64,000 bases of DNA from CAZMMV01 sp964637035 (GCA_964637035.1 CAZWTU010000002.1:69638-133637); one strand, 5' to 3'. Shown: positions 52,507 through 61,937, counted from the first letter of the stretch. Numbers and translations: made by a program. Notes: a model not told the origin generated them from the letters alone.

Positions 52507-54171
52507 ATGACAAGAAAACAAGATAAATTAAAATTAATACCCTTAGGTGGTTTAGGGGAAATAGGTAAGAATATTACTGTATTAGAATATAAAAATGATA
52601 TTATACTAATAGATTGTGGTATGACATTTCCAGAAGACGAAATGTTGGGAATTGATATTGTAATACCAGATGTAACTTATTTATTTAAAAATAGGGCAAA
52701 GATTAGGGGAATAGTCTTAACTCATGGACATGAAGACCATATAGGTGCATTACCTTATGTATTAAAGAAGTTAAATGTACCAGTTTATGGAACCAAATTA
52801 ACATTAGGATTAGTAGAAGCTAAATTTAAAGAACATAAGTTAAATAATGTTAAGTTAAATGTTGTTAAACACAAAGATGTAATAAAATTAGGAAGTTTCA
52901 AAGTTGAGTTTATAAAGACTGGTCACAGTATACCAGATGCTTCTGCATTGGCTATAACTACACCTGTAGGCGTAATAATTCATACAGGCGACTTTAAAAT
53001 TGATTATACTCCTATAAGTGGAGATGTAATAGATTTAAATAGATTTGCCGAATTAGGAGATGAAGGTGTAATGCTCCTGATGTCAGATAGTACAAATGCT
53101 GAAAAACCCGGATATACAATGAGTGAAAGAACAGTAGGAAATACATTTAAAAATATATTTGCTACTCATAAAGGCAGGATATTAGTTGCAACATTTGCTT
53201 CAAACATTCACAGAATTCAGCAAATAATAAATGCAGCGGAGGAAAATGGCAGAAAGGTAATTCTTTCTGGAAGATCTATGTTAAACAATATAGGTGTAGC
53301 ATTAGAACTAGGATACATTGATATAAAAGAAGGAACACTAATAGATATAAGAGACATGAATAAATATCCAAAGGAAGAAATAACTTTAATAACTACTGGA
53401 AGTCAAGGAGAACCAATGTCAGCACTAACAAGAATCTCTGAATCCGAACACAGACAAATTCAACTTCAAGAAGATGATTTAGTTATTATATCTGCAACAC
53501 CCATACCAGGAAATGAGAAAACTGTTTCTAAGGTTATCAACAATCTTGTTCAAAAAGGGACAAAAGTAGTCTATGAATCATTGGCAGATGTCCATGTATC
53601 TGGTCATGCTTGCCAAGAAGAATTAAAATTAATTTTGAATTTAGTAAAACCAAAATATTTCATGCCTGTTCACGGTGAATACAAACATTTAAAAAAACAT
53701 GCTGAAATAGCTGAATCCCTAAATATTCCTAGTGAAAACATATTTATTATAAATAATGGAAATGTTTTAGAATTTAGTGATAATAATGCTAAATTAGTTG
53801 GAAATGTTCCATCAGGATATATATTAGTTGATGGTTTAGGTATTGGGGATGTAGGAAATATAGTATTACGTGATAGAAAACATTTATCTGAAGATGGACT
53901 AATTGTAGTAGTAGTTACTATGAGTAAAAAAGATGGTAAGGTAATTGCTGGTCCAGATATAATCTCTAGAGGTTTTGTCTATGTCAGGGAATCTGAAGAC
54001 TTAATGGAAGAAATAAGAAATAGGGTAAAAGATGTTCTTTTAGATTGTGAAAAGAGGCAGATTACGGATTGGGCTACTTTAAAAGGCAATATAAGAGATA
54101 ACTTAAGAAATCATCTTTATGGAAAAATAAAAAGGAATCCTATGATACTACCAATTATAATGGAAGTTTAA
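52507..54171 (+). CDS. rnj: Ribonuclease J
   Basis: 554 residues, metallo-beta-lactamase and beta-CASP domains. The metal motif is H73-G-H75-E-D77-H78 (LTHGHEDHIGALP); beta-CASP signatures are SDSTNAE, ATFASNIHRIQQ, TTGSQGEPMSALTRIS and the C-terminal MPVHGEYKHLKKHAEIA. RNase J combines 5' exonuclease and endonuclease activity in mRNA decay and rRNA maturation. Only one copy is in the window, so J1 and J2 cannot be told apart. Confidence 0.95.
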   Translation: MTRKQDKLKLIPLGGLGEIGKNITVLEYKNDIILIDCGMTFPEDEMLGIDIVIPDVTYLFKNRAKIRGIVLTHGHEDHIGALPYVLKKLNVPVYGTKLTLGLVEAKFKEHKLNNVKLNVVKHKDVIKLGSFKVEFIKTGHSIPDASALAITTPVGVIIHTGDFKIDYTPISGDVIDLNRFAELGDEGVMLLMSDSTNAEKPGYTMSERTVGNTFKNIFATHKGRILVATFASNIHRIQQIINAAEENGRKVILSGRSMLNNIGVALELGYIDIKEGTLIDIRDMNKYPKEEITLITTGSQGEPMSALTRISESEHRQIQLQEDDLVIISATPIPGNEKTVSKVINNLVQKGTKVVYESLADVHVSGHACQEELKLILNLVKPKYFMPVHGEYKHLKKHAEIAESLNIPSENIFIINNGNVLEFSDNNAKLVGNVPSGYILVDGLGIGDVGNIVLRDRKHLSEDGLIVVVVTMSKKDGKVIAGPDIISRGFVYVRESEDLMEEIRNRVKDVLLDCEKRQITDWATLKGNIRDNLRNHLYGKIKRNPMILPIIMEV

Positions 54172-54175
54172 GATC

Positions 54176-54206
54176 ATCCCTGGTATAGATTTATACCAGG
54201 GATTTT
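54176..54206 (+). terminator. Terminator after rnj
   Basis: A 12-bp perfect stem (ATCCCTGGTATA / TATACCAGGGAT) with a 4-nt loop and TTTT tail. Confidence 0.88.
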
Positions 54207-54264
54207 GGTATAATAAGATGAGTATAAAATTTATTTTATTTTTAATTGTTAAAGGGGGCATACC

Positions 54265-54564
54265 ATGGGATTGAGATTAGTATTATATTTAAGTTTGTTA
54301 TCAATAGGTGCAATAATAGGTAATAAAGGAAAGATAAGTAAAAATATTGATAAAAATTTAAGTAGAATACAAACCATTTGCTTATTGTTTTTATTATTTG
54401 TTATGGGTATTACTATTGGAATAAATGATAAGATTATTTCTAATTTATTTTCAATTGGATTTAAAGCTGCTATTATAAGTATATTTACAGTATTACTTAG
54501 TATAATAAGTGTATATATTATAAGAAAAATATTTAGACTGGAGGCAGATAAAAATGAGTCTTAA
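54265..54564 (+). CDS. LysO-family (DUF340) transporter, small N-terminal-type subunit
   Basis: 99 residues, three hydrophobic segments (LVLYLSLLSIGAIIGNK, TICLLFLLFVMGITIGIND, FKAAIISIFTVLLSIISVYII). This corresponds to the N-terminal third of LysO/YbjE, the E. coli lysine exporter, which is a single polypeptide there. Here the reading frame ends with its own stop after an 11-bp overlap with the next gene, which has its own GGAGG site. It is therefore a genuine two-gene split rather than a sequencing frameshift. The substrate in this organism is unproven. Confidence 0.82.
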   Translation: MGLRLVLYLSLLSIGAIIGNKGKISKNIDKNLSRIQTICLLFLLFVMGITIGINDKIISNLFSIGFKAAIISIFTVLLSIISVYIIRKIFRLEADKNES

Positions 54565-55156
54565 AATATTATTGTCAGTATTTTTAGGTACTATTTCAGG
54601 ACATTTATTTCTTCCTTCAGGGCTTGAACCAACTTTAGGCTTAATGATAGATATAGGGCTTATGATATTGTTATTTTTTGTAGGAATAGACATAGGAAAA
54701 CAAAAAGGTATATATGAGAAAATAAAGAAGATAGGATTTAAAATTTTATTAGTTCCCTTTGGAACTATTGTAGGAAGTGTTATGGGAGGTATATTAGCGG
54801 GATTGCTTTTTAAGATGCCTATCAATGAATCAGGCGCTATAGGAGCAGGTTTGGGTTGGTATACACTAAGTTCAACTATGCTGTTGGCAGATGGGTATGT
54901 GGAGCTTAGTGCATTGGCTTTTTTATCAAATGTTTTTAGGGAAATTCTAGCCTTGATTTTAATTCCAATTATAGCTAAACATATTGGAAACTTAGAAGCT
55001 ATATCATCTGCAGGAGCTACAGCTATGGATACATCTTTACCAGTAATATCCGCATCTACCAATTCACAGTCCACAATTATAGCATTTATCACAGGAGTAA
55101 TATGTACTACAAGTGTACCCATAATACTGCCAATAATATTAAACCTTAAAATTTAA
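54554..55156 (+). CDS. LysO-family lysine exporter, large C-terminal-type subunit
   Basis: 200 residues with five or six membrane helices and typical LysO segments: SGHLFLPSGLEPTLGLMIDIGLMILLFFVGIDIGKQK, GAGLGWYTLSSTMLLADGYVELSALAFLSNVFREILALILIPI and ISSAGATAMDTSLPVISASTNSQSTIIAFITG. It overlaps the upstream small partner and should be co-translated. Together the two would make a full-length LysO. Lysine export fits an amino-acid fermenter, but direction and substrate are inferred from the family. Confidence 0.88.
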   Translation: MSLKILLSVFLGTISGHLFLPSGLEPTLGLMIDIGLMILLFFVGIDIGKQKGIYEKIKKIGFKILLVPFGTIVGSVMGGILAGLLFKMPINESGAIGAGLGWYTLSSTMLLADGYVELSALAFLSNVFREILALILIPIIAKHIGNLEAISSAGATAMDTSLPVISASTNSQSTIIAFITGVICTTSVPIILPIILNLKI

Positions 55157-55180
55157 TGACTAAAACCAAAGGAGGTCAAA

Positions 55181-55672
55181 ATGAACACAAAGTACTTAAC
55201 TAAGGCTAGCTTAATAGCAGCCATATATGTAATTTTAGTCTTGATACAAATGTTGCCTTTTCCAATAATAGGTCTAACTTTCGGTCCTATTCAACTTAGA
55301 ATAGCAGAAGGGTTAACTCTTTTGCCTTTAGTAGAAGCTGCAGCTGTGCCAGGATTATTTGTAGGTTGTTTGATATCTAATTTATTATTGACTCCCTATG
55401 CAGGATTTGGCTTAATAGATATAATTGGGGGTAGTTTAATAACTCTTTTAGCAGCTTATTTAACCAGTAAAATGAAAACTAAGGCTACAGGAATGATTCC
55501 GCCTGTTTTGTTAAATGGTTTAATTATATCCATCTGGGTATCATATTTTACAAAGGTTCCCTACTGGTTAACAGTATTAGGTATAGGATTAGGAGAACTT
55601 GTTTCTGTAGCAATATTTGGAAATATAATATTATCAGTATATAAAAAAACAACAAATTTAAAAGAATACTAA
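55181..55672 (+). CDS. queT: QueT family transporter (queuosine precursor)
   Basis: 163 residues, ECF S-component-like with about five helices. The family signature is TFGPIQLRIAEGLTLLPLVEAAAVPGLFVGCLISNLL. QueT members import queuosine precursors with a shared ECF energising module, which is not encoded here. It lies 24 bp after the LysO gene with an AAAGGAGGT site. No preQ1 riboswitch is visible upstream. Confidence 0.88.
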   Translation: MNTKYLTKASLIAAIYVILVLIQMLPFPIIGLTFGPIQLRIAEGLTLLPLVEAAAVPGLFVGCLISNLLLTPYAGFGLIDIIGGSLITLLAAYLTSKMKTKATGMIPPVLLNGLIISIWVSYFTKVPYWLTVLGIGLGELVSVAIFGNIILSVYKKTTNLKEY

Positions 55673-55699
55673 TATAATTTTACAGATTAGAGGTGCATT

Positions 55700-56764
55700 A
55701 TGGAAGATACTAAGGGGAAGAAAAACAAAAAGAAGAAACATACTTTTACAAAGATTCTAGGTGTTTTAATCATTCTACTTGTAATAGGGTTTTTCGTGGC
55801 TAAAAATTATTATAATCAGGCTACAGGACCTATGAATGTAGAAAATCCATCTACGGTAAATATTGTAATTCCACCGGCAAGCACTACAGATTTTATAGGA
55901 AATACACTGCATGAAGAGGGATTGATAAAGACCCCTCTTATATTTAAGTATAAAATTAAATCAGAAAATGTAGCAAGTAGGCTAAAGGCAGGGGAATATA
56001 TTTTATCAACAGATATGGATTTAGATACAATAATAAAAACTATTGTCCAAGGAACCAAGAGTCATGACACTACCAGATTTACTATTCCTGAGGGTTACGA
56101 AATAAGGGAAATAGCAGATCGCTTAGAAAGTGAAGGCCTAATCAACAAGCAGTTATTTTTAGAACTTACAGGAAATAAAGAAAACTTTCAGGATAAATAT
56201 GAGTTTTTAAAAGAACTAGACAAAGAACAAAACTTAGAAGGCTTTTTATTTCCTTCTACTTATGAAATATACCTAGGTACAAGTGAAGAGGAAATCATAG
56301 AGAAAATGTTAAGTCAATTTGAAGTAATATATAATAATGAAATAAAGGAAAAATCTAAGGACTTTGATCTAACTTTAAATCAAATAGTAACCCTAGCCTC
56401 CATAATAGAAAGAGAAGGAAAGCTAGATAGTGAAAGACCAATTATGTCAGCAGTATTCCATAATAGGCTAGAAGACAGTATGTTATTACAATCCTGTGCA
56501 ACAGTACAGTACATCCTAGGAGAAAGAAAACCTGTCCTAAGCAATAAAGATACAAGTATTGACTCACCTTTTAATACTTATATAAATACAGGCCTACCTC
56601 CTGGACCTATAGCATCACCAGGTAAGGTCTCGTTAGTTGCAGCTGTAAATCCAGAAGATGTAAACTACAAATACTTTGTATTAACTGGAAGGGATGGTTC
56701 CCATACATTTTCTGTTACCTTAGATGAACATAACAAAGCAAAGAAAAATATGATAAGGGATTGA
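55700..56764 (+). CDS. mltG: Endolytic transglycosylase MltG (YceG-like)
   Basis: 354 residues. A basic N terminus (KGKKNKKKKHTFTK) and one membrane helix (about 20-40) precede the YceG domain. The catalytic glutamate is E237 in LASIIEREGK, and later GLPPGPIASPGKVSLVAAVNP is the conserved C-terminal stretch. MltG cuts nascent glycan strands to set their length. It is the YrrL slot of the yrrL-yrrM-yrrO-udk neighbourhood. Confidence 0.93.
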   Translation: MEDTKGKKNKKKKHTFTKILGVLIILLVIGFFVAKNYYNQATGPMNVENPSTVNIVIPPASTTDFIGNTLHEEGLIKTPLIFKYKIKSENVASRLKAGEYILSTDMDLDTIIKTIVQGTKSHDTTRFTIPEGYEIREIADRLESEGLINKQLFLELTGNKENFQDKYEFLKELDKEQNLEGFLFPSTYEIYLGTSEEEIIEKMLSQFEVIYNNEIKEKSKDFDLTLNQIVTLASIIEREGKLDSERPIMSAVFHNRLEDSMLLQSCATVQYILGERKPVLSNKDTSIDSPFNTYINTGLPPGPIASPGKVSLVAAVNPEDVNYKYFVLTGRDGSHTFSVTLDEHNKAKKNMIRD

Positions 56765-56768
56765 TCCT

Positions 56769-57413
56769 GTGGGACATATAAATGAAGAATATATTGATGA
56801 ATATATAAGACACTTACTACCAATAAAAGAAGAACTTAAAGAACTGGAAAAATATGCAGAAGAAAACCATATACCAATAATTCAACCGGAAGTTGCACAA
56901 TTAATCAGGCTACTGGTAAAAATGAATAAGCCTAAAAATATATTAGAAATAGGAACAGCCATAGGATATTCAGCCATAGTAATGGGAGAAAGTAGCCCAG
57001 ATGAAAGTAAAATAACCAGTATAGAAATACGAAATGATATGGTAGGATTATCAGAAGAAAATATAAAAAATCATAAGTATAATCATAAAATTAAGGTTTT
57101 ACAGGGAGATGCCATAGAAGTTTTGCCAGGTTTACAAGGAAAGTATGATTTTATATTTTTAGATGCTGCTAAGGGGCATTATATGGAATTTTTTACTGAA
57201 TCTATGAGATTATTAGAATCTGGTGGTATTATAGTTTCAGATAACGTATTGTTTAGGGGAATGGTAGCCTCTGATAAATTAGTTATTAGAAGAAAGAAAA
57301 CCATAGTTAAAAGACTAAGGGAGTTTTTACATTATATAAACGAAATTGAAGGTTATACATCCTCTATAATACCAATTGGAGATGGATTAGCTATAACATA
57401 TAAGGAGGAGTAG
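56769..57413 (+). CDS. SAM-dependent O-methyltransferase (YrrM/TrmR-like)
   Basis: 214 residues from a GTG start 4 bp after mltG. The SAM loop is ILEIGTAIGYSAIVMGE, followed by DFIFLDAAKGHYMEF (metal-dependent COMT-like family) and GIIVSDNVLFRGMV. In Bacillus, YrrM (TrmR) has been reported to methylate 5-hydroxyuridine in tRNA, and the neighbouring U32 peptidases hydroxylate that uridine. The pairing here supports the same tRNA function. Confidence 0.9.
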   Translation: MGHINEEYIDEYIRHLLPIKEELKELEKYAEENHIPIIQPEVAQLIRLLVKMNKPKNILEIGTAIGYSAIVMGESSPDESKITSIEIRNDMVGLSEENIKNHKYNHKIKVLQGDAIEVLPGLQGKYDFIFLDAAKGHYMEFFTESMRLLESGGIIVSDNVLFRGMVASDKLVIRRKKTIVKRLREFLHYINEIEGYTSSIIPIGDGLAITYKEE

Positions 57414-57415
57414 TA

Positions 57416-58645
57416 TTGGAGAAAATAGAATTATTGGCACCGGCTGGAGATTTAGAAAAACTGAAAATGGCAATAACCTATGGTGCTGATGCAGTATATT
57501 TAGGTGGGGAAAGCTTTGGGCTTAGAAAGGCTTCGAAAAATTTCTCTCTTGACCAAATAAAAGAGGGTATAGATTTTGCTCATGAATTGGGGAAAAAAGT
57601 ATATATAACTTTAAATATAGTACCCCATGATAAGGATATGGAAGGTTTAGAGGAGTATGTTAAGGATTTACAAAGAATAAAGGCAGATGCTGTTATAGTA
57701 TCAGACCCAGGTATGTTTTCAGTAATAAGAAAAACTGCACCAGATTTGCCTATACATATAAGTACTCAGGCATCTGTAACAAATTATGAAACAATAATGT
57801 TTTGGTACAATCTAGGAGTTAGAAGAATAGTATTGGCTAGAGAATTATCTTTTGAAGAAATAAAAAATATGACTGAAAAACTGCCAAAGGATTTAGAATT
57901 AGAGGCTTTTGTGCATGGCGCAATGTGTATGTCTTATTCTGGGAGATGCTTAATTAGCAATTATATGGTTGGAAGAGATGCAAATATGGGAGATTGTGCT
58001 CATCCTTGCAGATACAAATACAATTTAGTAGAAGAAACAAGGCCAGGAGAATACTTTCCTGTTTTTGAAGATGAAGAAGGTACCTTTATTATGAATTCTA
58101 AGGATCTTTCCATGATAGAATACATACCAGAGTTGATGGAGTCAGGTATAAAGAGTTTTAAAATAGAAGGCAGGGTTAAGAGTTCATACTATGTTGCCAC
58201 AGTTATTAGGGCATATAGGATGGCCATAGATCAATATTATAAGGACCCTATAACTTATAAAACAAATGAAAATTTATTAAAGGAAATTAGAAAAGCAAGT
58301 CATAGAGACTTCACCACAGGCTTTTATTTTAATAAGCCTAGAAATGATGCACAGGTATATAATACATCATCTTACCTTAGAGGATATGATTTCCTTGGAC
58401 TAATATTAGCTTATGATGAGAAAACAAAAATTGCCACAATAGAACAAAGAAATAGGATGTTTATAGGTGATGAAATTGAGATTTTTGGACCAAATAAGGA
58501 ACATTTCAACCAGATTATTGAAAAAATGTGGGACGAAAATATGGAGGAAATTGAAGTAGCTCCACATCCTCAACAAATAATTAAAATATTAATGGATTAT
58601 CCAGTAAAAGCTATGGATATGTTAAGAAAAATGAGGGAGGACTAA
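57416..58645 (+). CDS. U32 family peptidase-like protein (YrrO/TrhP-like)
   Basis: 409 residues from a TTG start behind AAGGAGGAG. The U32 signature EAFVHGAMCMSYSGRCLIS is intact, followed by DANMGDCAHPCRYKY, which supplies further cysteines. Several members of this family (TrhP/YrrN/YrrO) are required for prephenate-dependent tRNA U34 hydroxylation rather than proteolysis. The adjacent methyltransferase gene and lack of a second U32 gene suggest a single-subunit version. The older collagenase label is unlikely. Confidence 0.92.
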   Translation: MEKIELLAPAGDLEKLKMAITYGADAVYLGGESFGLRKASKNFSLDQIKEGIDFAHELGKKVYITLNIVPHDKDMEGLEEYVKDLQRIKADAVIVSDPGMFSVIRKTAPDLPIHISTQASVTNYETIMFWYNLGVRRIVLARELSFEEIKNMTEKLPKDLELEAFVHGAMCMSYSGRCLISNYMVGRDANMGDCAHPCRYKYNLVEETRPGEYFPVFEDEEGTFIMNSKDLSMIEYIPELMESGIKSFKIEGRVKSSYYVATVIRAYRMAIDQYYKDPITYKTNENLLKEIRKASHRDFTTGFYFNKPRNDAQVYNTSSYLRGYDFLGLILAYDEKTKIATIEQRNRMFIGDEIEIFGPNKEHFNQIIEKMWDENMEEIEVAPHPQQIIKILMDYPVKAMDMLRKMRED

Positions 58646-58649
58646 GAAC

Positions 58650-59267
58650 TTGAAAAGGCCATTACTGATAGGAATAACAGGTGGGACAGGCTCTGGAAAG
58701 TCTACAGTTTCCAATGAAATTTTTAAAGCTATACATGAAAAAAAGATTACAATTATAGAACAGGATTCTTATTATAAGGATCAGTCGGATTTAACCTTTG
58801 AAGAAAGGGTAAAGACCAATTACGACCACCCTTTTGCATTTGACAACACATTGCTTATAGAACACTTAAAGGATTTGTTAAATGGCAAATCTATTGAAAA
58901 ACCTATTTATGATTTTGAAAGACATAATAGAAAAAAAGAAACTATAAGTGTGGAATCTAAAGATATAATAATTTTAGAAGGAATTTTAATCCTATTTGAA
59001 GAGAAAATAAGGCAACTTTTAGACATTAAGATATTTGTTGATACTGATTCAGATGTAAGGGTTGTTAGACGTATCCAACGGGATATTGAAGATAGGGGAA
59101 GAACTTTGAAATCAGTAATTTCTCAATATATGGATACAGTTAGACCTGCCCATCTCCAATTTATAGAACCTTCAAAGAGATATGCAGATATCATTATCCC
59201 TGAAGGTGGTTACAATAAAGTTGCAATAGATATATTAGTAGCAAAAATAAATTCAATTATAAAATAA
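58650..59267 (+). CDS. udk: Uridine kinase
   Basis: 205 residues from a TTG start. The P loop is GGTGSGKST (11-19), with QDSYYKD and the phosphate-donor region YDHPFAFDNTLLIEHL, and RRIQRDIEDRGRTL in the lid. It phosphorylates uridine and cytidine for pyrimidine salvage. In Bacillus greA follows udk; here a class B PBP gene takes its place. Confidence 0.95.
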   Translation: MKRPLLIGITGGTGSGKSTVSNEIFKAIHEKKITIIEQDSYYKDQSDLTFEERVKTNYDHPFAFDNTLLIEHLKDLLNGKSIEKPIYDFERHNRKKETISVESKDIIILEGILILFEEKIRQLLDIKIFVDTDSDVRVVRRIQRDIEDRGRTLKSVISQYMDTVRPAHLQFIEPSKRYADIIIPEGGYNKVAIDILVAKINSIIK

Positions 59268-59276
59268 TTAAATTAT

Positions 59277-59318
59277 AATCTCTCTAAATTTGGCAACACT
59301 GAATTTAGGGAGGTTTTT
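59277..59318 (+). terminator. Terminator after udk that contains the next gene's RBS
   Basis: A 13-14-bp stem (59277-59290 with 59302-59315, two G-T pairs) and an 11-nt loop are followed by TTTTT. The 3' arm includes GGGAGG (59308-59313), placed 8 nt before the TTG start of the PBP gene at 59322. Confidence 0.85.
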
Positions 59319-59321
59319 ATT

Positions 59322-60962
59322 TTGCATAGATATAAAAGGAAGATAATATATAAAAGAATAAAAATATGCACATTTGTAACTTCTATGATTTTTATAGGAC
59401 TTCTATTAAGATTATACAGCATCCAAGTTTATGATAATAAGAATTTAAAGCTAGCAAGTTTAAGACAGAGGAGTAGAGAGATAACACTAGGTTCAAAAAG
59501 GGGACCTATATTTGATAGGAACTTAGTTCCATTAACCAATGATAATGTTATAAATATACTTATATGTAGAAAAGAAAAATTATTATTAGATGAAAAATTA
59601 TTTGATATAGTAAGAAAAAACACCCTATTATCAAGAGACGAATTAAAGGAATTGTTAGACTCACCATATAGCTTAATGGAAATTCCAATGAAAAAAGATT
59701 TTAAAATAGAAGATGATAAAGATATATTTATGGTTGGAAAAACAAATAGGTATTCAGATAAATCTTTACTTTCCCATGTAATAGGATATATTAATAGTTC
59801 CCAGAATAAAGGTGAGACTGGAATCGAGAAATCCTATGATGAGTTTTTAAATAAGATGGATAAAAAATCCCTATTTGTAGAGTATGATAAAAATAGATCT
59901 TTAATATTAGGAAGCGAATATTATGTTGATAATTTTATATCCCCAATGGACCCAGCAGGAGTTCAGTTGACTATAGATTATAAGATTCAAAGCTTTATAG
60001 AAGATATGTTAGATACAAGAAAAGTAAAAGGTGCAGTTATAGTAACAGATGCAAGGTCAGGAGAAATACTAAGTCTAGTAAGTAGGCCAAACTTTAATCA
60101 AGAAAACATAGAAGATTACTTTACTAGAAAGGATAGGGCCTTATATAACAAGGCAATACAATTATCTTATCCACCAGGCTCAATATTTAAAATAATAGTA
60201 TTTTTAGCGGCTATGGAAGAAGATATGGACTTTTTAAACAGAGAATTTTATTGTAAGGGGTATGAAAGAATAAGTGGTAATGAAACAAAATGTAGCGGTG
60301 TCCATGGTAGAATTAATATAATGGATGGATTTGCTAAGTCCTGTAATTCAGTTTTTATACAAATAGGAAAAGAAATTGGTAGTGAAAAAATAATAAATAT
60401 GGCAAAAAAATTAGGATTTGGAGAAAAAATCAATATAGGTTTAATAGAAGAAACACCTGGTATATTGCCAAAAGGGGATGAACTTATAGGTCCTGCAATA
60501 GCCAATATATCAATTGGCCAGGCGGAAATAGAAGTTACACCTTTACAAATTACAAATATGCTCTTAACAATAATAAATAATGGAATACAGAAGGATATAA
60601 GTATAGTAAAGGGAATAACAAATAAAGACGGCATCATGATAAAAGCCTATAATAAATCGGAAGATAAACTTATATTAGGTGAAAATGTTGTGGATACAAT
60701 AATAGGACCATTAGAAGAAGTACTAATAAGTGGAACAGGAAGAAGATTAGACCTAGATGAAATAGGAGGAGCTGGGGGTAAAACAGGTTCAGCCCAGGGA
60801 GTGTTAAATGGAAAGGAAGCAGTACATGGATGGTTTGCTGGATATTATCCAAGAGACAATCCTCAGTATATAATAACTGTCTTGGTTGAAGATGGAAGAT
60901 CTGGATCCTTGTCAGCAGGTCCAATTTTTGAAGAAATATGTAAAAAGTTACATAGAAAATAA
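59322..60962 (+). CDS. Class B penicillin-binding protein (transpeptidase, no PASTA)
   Basis: 546 residues from a TTG start. An N-terminal membrane helix (about 14-32) precedes a dimerisation domain and the transpeptidase domain with S287-I-F-K (PPGSIFKI), S340-C-N and K487-T-G-S. The length and lack of PASTA repeats resemble SpoVD-like or PBP2-type enzymes acting with a SEDS partner. It lies upstream of an SDR gene and sigK, so a role in spore cortex synthesis is plausible but unproven. The ribosome binding site lies within a hairpin. Confidence 0.9.
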   Translation: MHRYKRKIIYKRIKICTFVTSMIFIGLLLRLYSIQVYDNKNLKLASLRQRSREITLGSKRGPIFDRNLVPLTNDNVINILICRKEKLLLDEKLFDIVRKNTLLSRDELKELLDSPYSLMEIPMKKDFKIEDDKDIFMVGKTNRYSDKSLLSHVIGYINSSQNKGETGIEKSYDEFLNKMDKKSLFVEYDKNRSLILGSEYYVDNFISPMDPAGVQLTIDYKIQSFIEDMLDTRKVKGAVIVTDARSGEILSLVSRPNFNQENIEDYFTRKDRALYNKAIQLSYPPGSIFKIIVFLAAMEEDMDFLNREFYCKGYERISGNETKCSGVHGRINIMDGFAKSCNSVFIQIGKEIGSEKIINMAKKLGFGEKINIGLIEETPGILPKGDELIGPAIANISIGQAEIEVTPLQITNMLLTIINNGIQKDISIVKGITNKDGIMIKAYNKSEDKLILGENVVDTIIGPLEEVLISGTGRRLDLDEIGGAGGKTGSAQGVLNGKEAVHGWFAGYYPRDNPQYIITVLVEDGRSGSLSAGPIFEEICKKLHRK

Positions 60963-61036
60963 TAAAATTGAATTATTTTTAACAATCTGGGTATCAATGT
61001 TTTATTACAAAAAATTCAATTTAAAGGGAGGAAGAA

Positions 61037-61861
61037 ATGAAAAAAGTTCATGTAATTACAGGTGGGAGTAGTGGAATCGGTTTAGAATGTGCAAAAAAGT
61101 TTAAAGGTGATAGGGTCCTTATAACTGGTAGAAATGAAGAAAGATTAATAAATGCTAAGGCAGAATTAGAAAAGGAAGGAATAGAAGTAGAGTATAAAAC
61201 AAGTGATATTTCTAAAAAAGATAGTATAAAGGAATTATTTGATTATGCTAAATCCTTAGGTAAAATAAAAACCATAATAAATTCTGCAGGAGTAAGTGGA
61301 ATAGGAGTCGATGCAAAGCTTACTTTTGATATAGACTTGCTAGGGACAGAAAATCTAATACTAGAAACATTGGAAATAGTAGAAGAAGGAACAGTATTGA
61401 TCTTAATATCATCAATGATAGGACACATAGTGCCTGAAAATCCGGACTATGACAAGTTTTTAGAAGAGCCATCGAAAGAAGGTGCCATAGATGCTTTAAT
61501 AGGCATAGCAAAAGATAATTCAGATCTTGCATACAATTTTTCTAAACGGGGAGTACATTTGCTAGTTAAAAGATTTGTTAGTGAATTTGGTAAAAAAGGT
61601 GGAAGAATACTATCAGTTTCTCCAGGTATAATCATGACACCAATGGGAGAAAAGGCGGCAGAGGCACATCCAGAACAAATGAATTATATGAAATCAATGA
61701 CACCTGCAGGAAGAAATGGAAAACCTGAAGACATTGCAGATACTATAGCCTTTTTAGCAGATGACAAAGCAGCATTTATAACTGGTACAGATATTTTAGT
61801 AGATGGCGGTTTATTGATAAACCTGCCAGGAATCGTTAAAGCTTATCAAGAAAAAAATTAG
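61037..61861 (+). CDS. Short-chain dehydrogenase/reductase
   Basis: 274 residues of classical SDR. The cofactor loop is TGGSSGIG (8-15), then NSAG (82-85), the catalytic serine region ISSMIGH (124-130) and Y166-xxx-K170 (AYNFSKRG). About 40 residues separate the serine from the tyrosine, a long insertion also seen in 3-alpha-hydroxysteroid/coniferyl-alcohol dehydrogenase-like SDRs. The substrate cannot be assigned. It lies between the PBP gene and sigK with its own GGGAGGAAG site. Confidence 0.9.
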   Translation: MKKVHVITGGSSGIGLECAKKFKGDRVLITGRNEERLINAKAELEKEGIEVEYKTSDISKKDSIKELFDYAKSLGKIKTIINSAGVSGIGVDAKLTFDIDLLGTENLILETLEIVEEGTVLILISSMIGHIVPENPDYDKFLEEPSKEGAIDALIGIAKDNSDLAYNFSKRGVHLLVKRFVSEFGKKGGRILSVSPGIIMTPMGEKAAEAHPEQMNYMKSMTPAGRNGKPEDIADTIAFLADDKAAFITGTDILVDGGLLINLPGIVKAYQEKN

Positions 61862-61897
61862 GAGTAATAAAAAAATTTAATAGGACTTGCACAAAAT

Positions 61898-61937
61898 CAC
61901 CTCCCCATACATATATTGATATATGTATGGGGAGGTG
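61898..61937 (+). promoter_or_regulatory. 19-bp inverted repeat burying the sigK ribosome binding site
   Basis: Perfect arms at 61898-61916 and 61919-61937 leave only two bases between them. The 3' arm ends in GGGGAGGTG, the ribosome binding site 6 nt before the sigK TTG (61944). In RNA this would be a very stable hairpin that hides the site. The 5' arm holds CATACATA (61906-61913), a 7-of-8 match to the sigma-E -10 CATACAnT, without a convincing -35. Confidence 0.88.

Noticed and set aside
54493..55122. 209-residue open frame antisense to the LysO genes
   Set aside because: Mirrors membrane-gene codon bias and lacks a start signal; the + strand has two well-formed genes.
60886..61071. 61-residue frame after the second PBP
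   Set aside because: Begins inside the PBP coding region, ends in the SDR gene and has no ribosome binding site.
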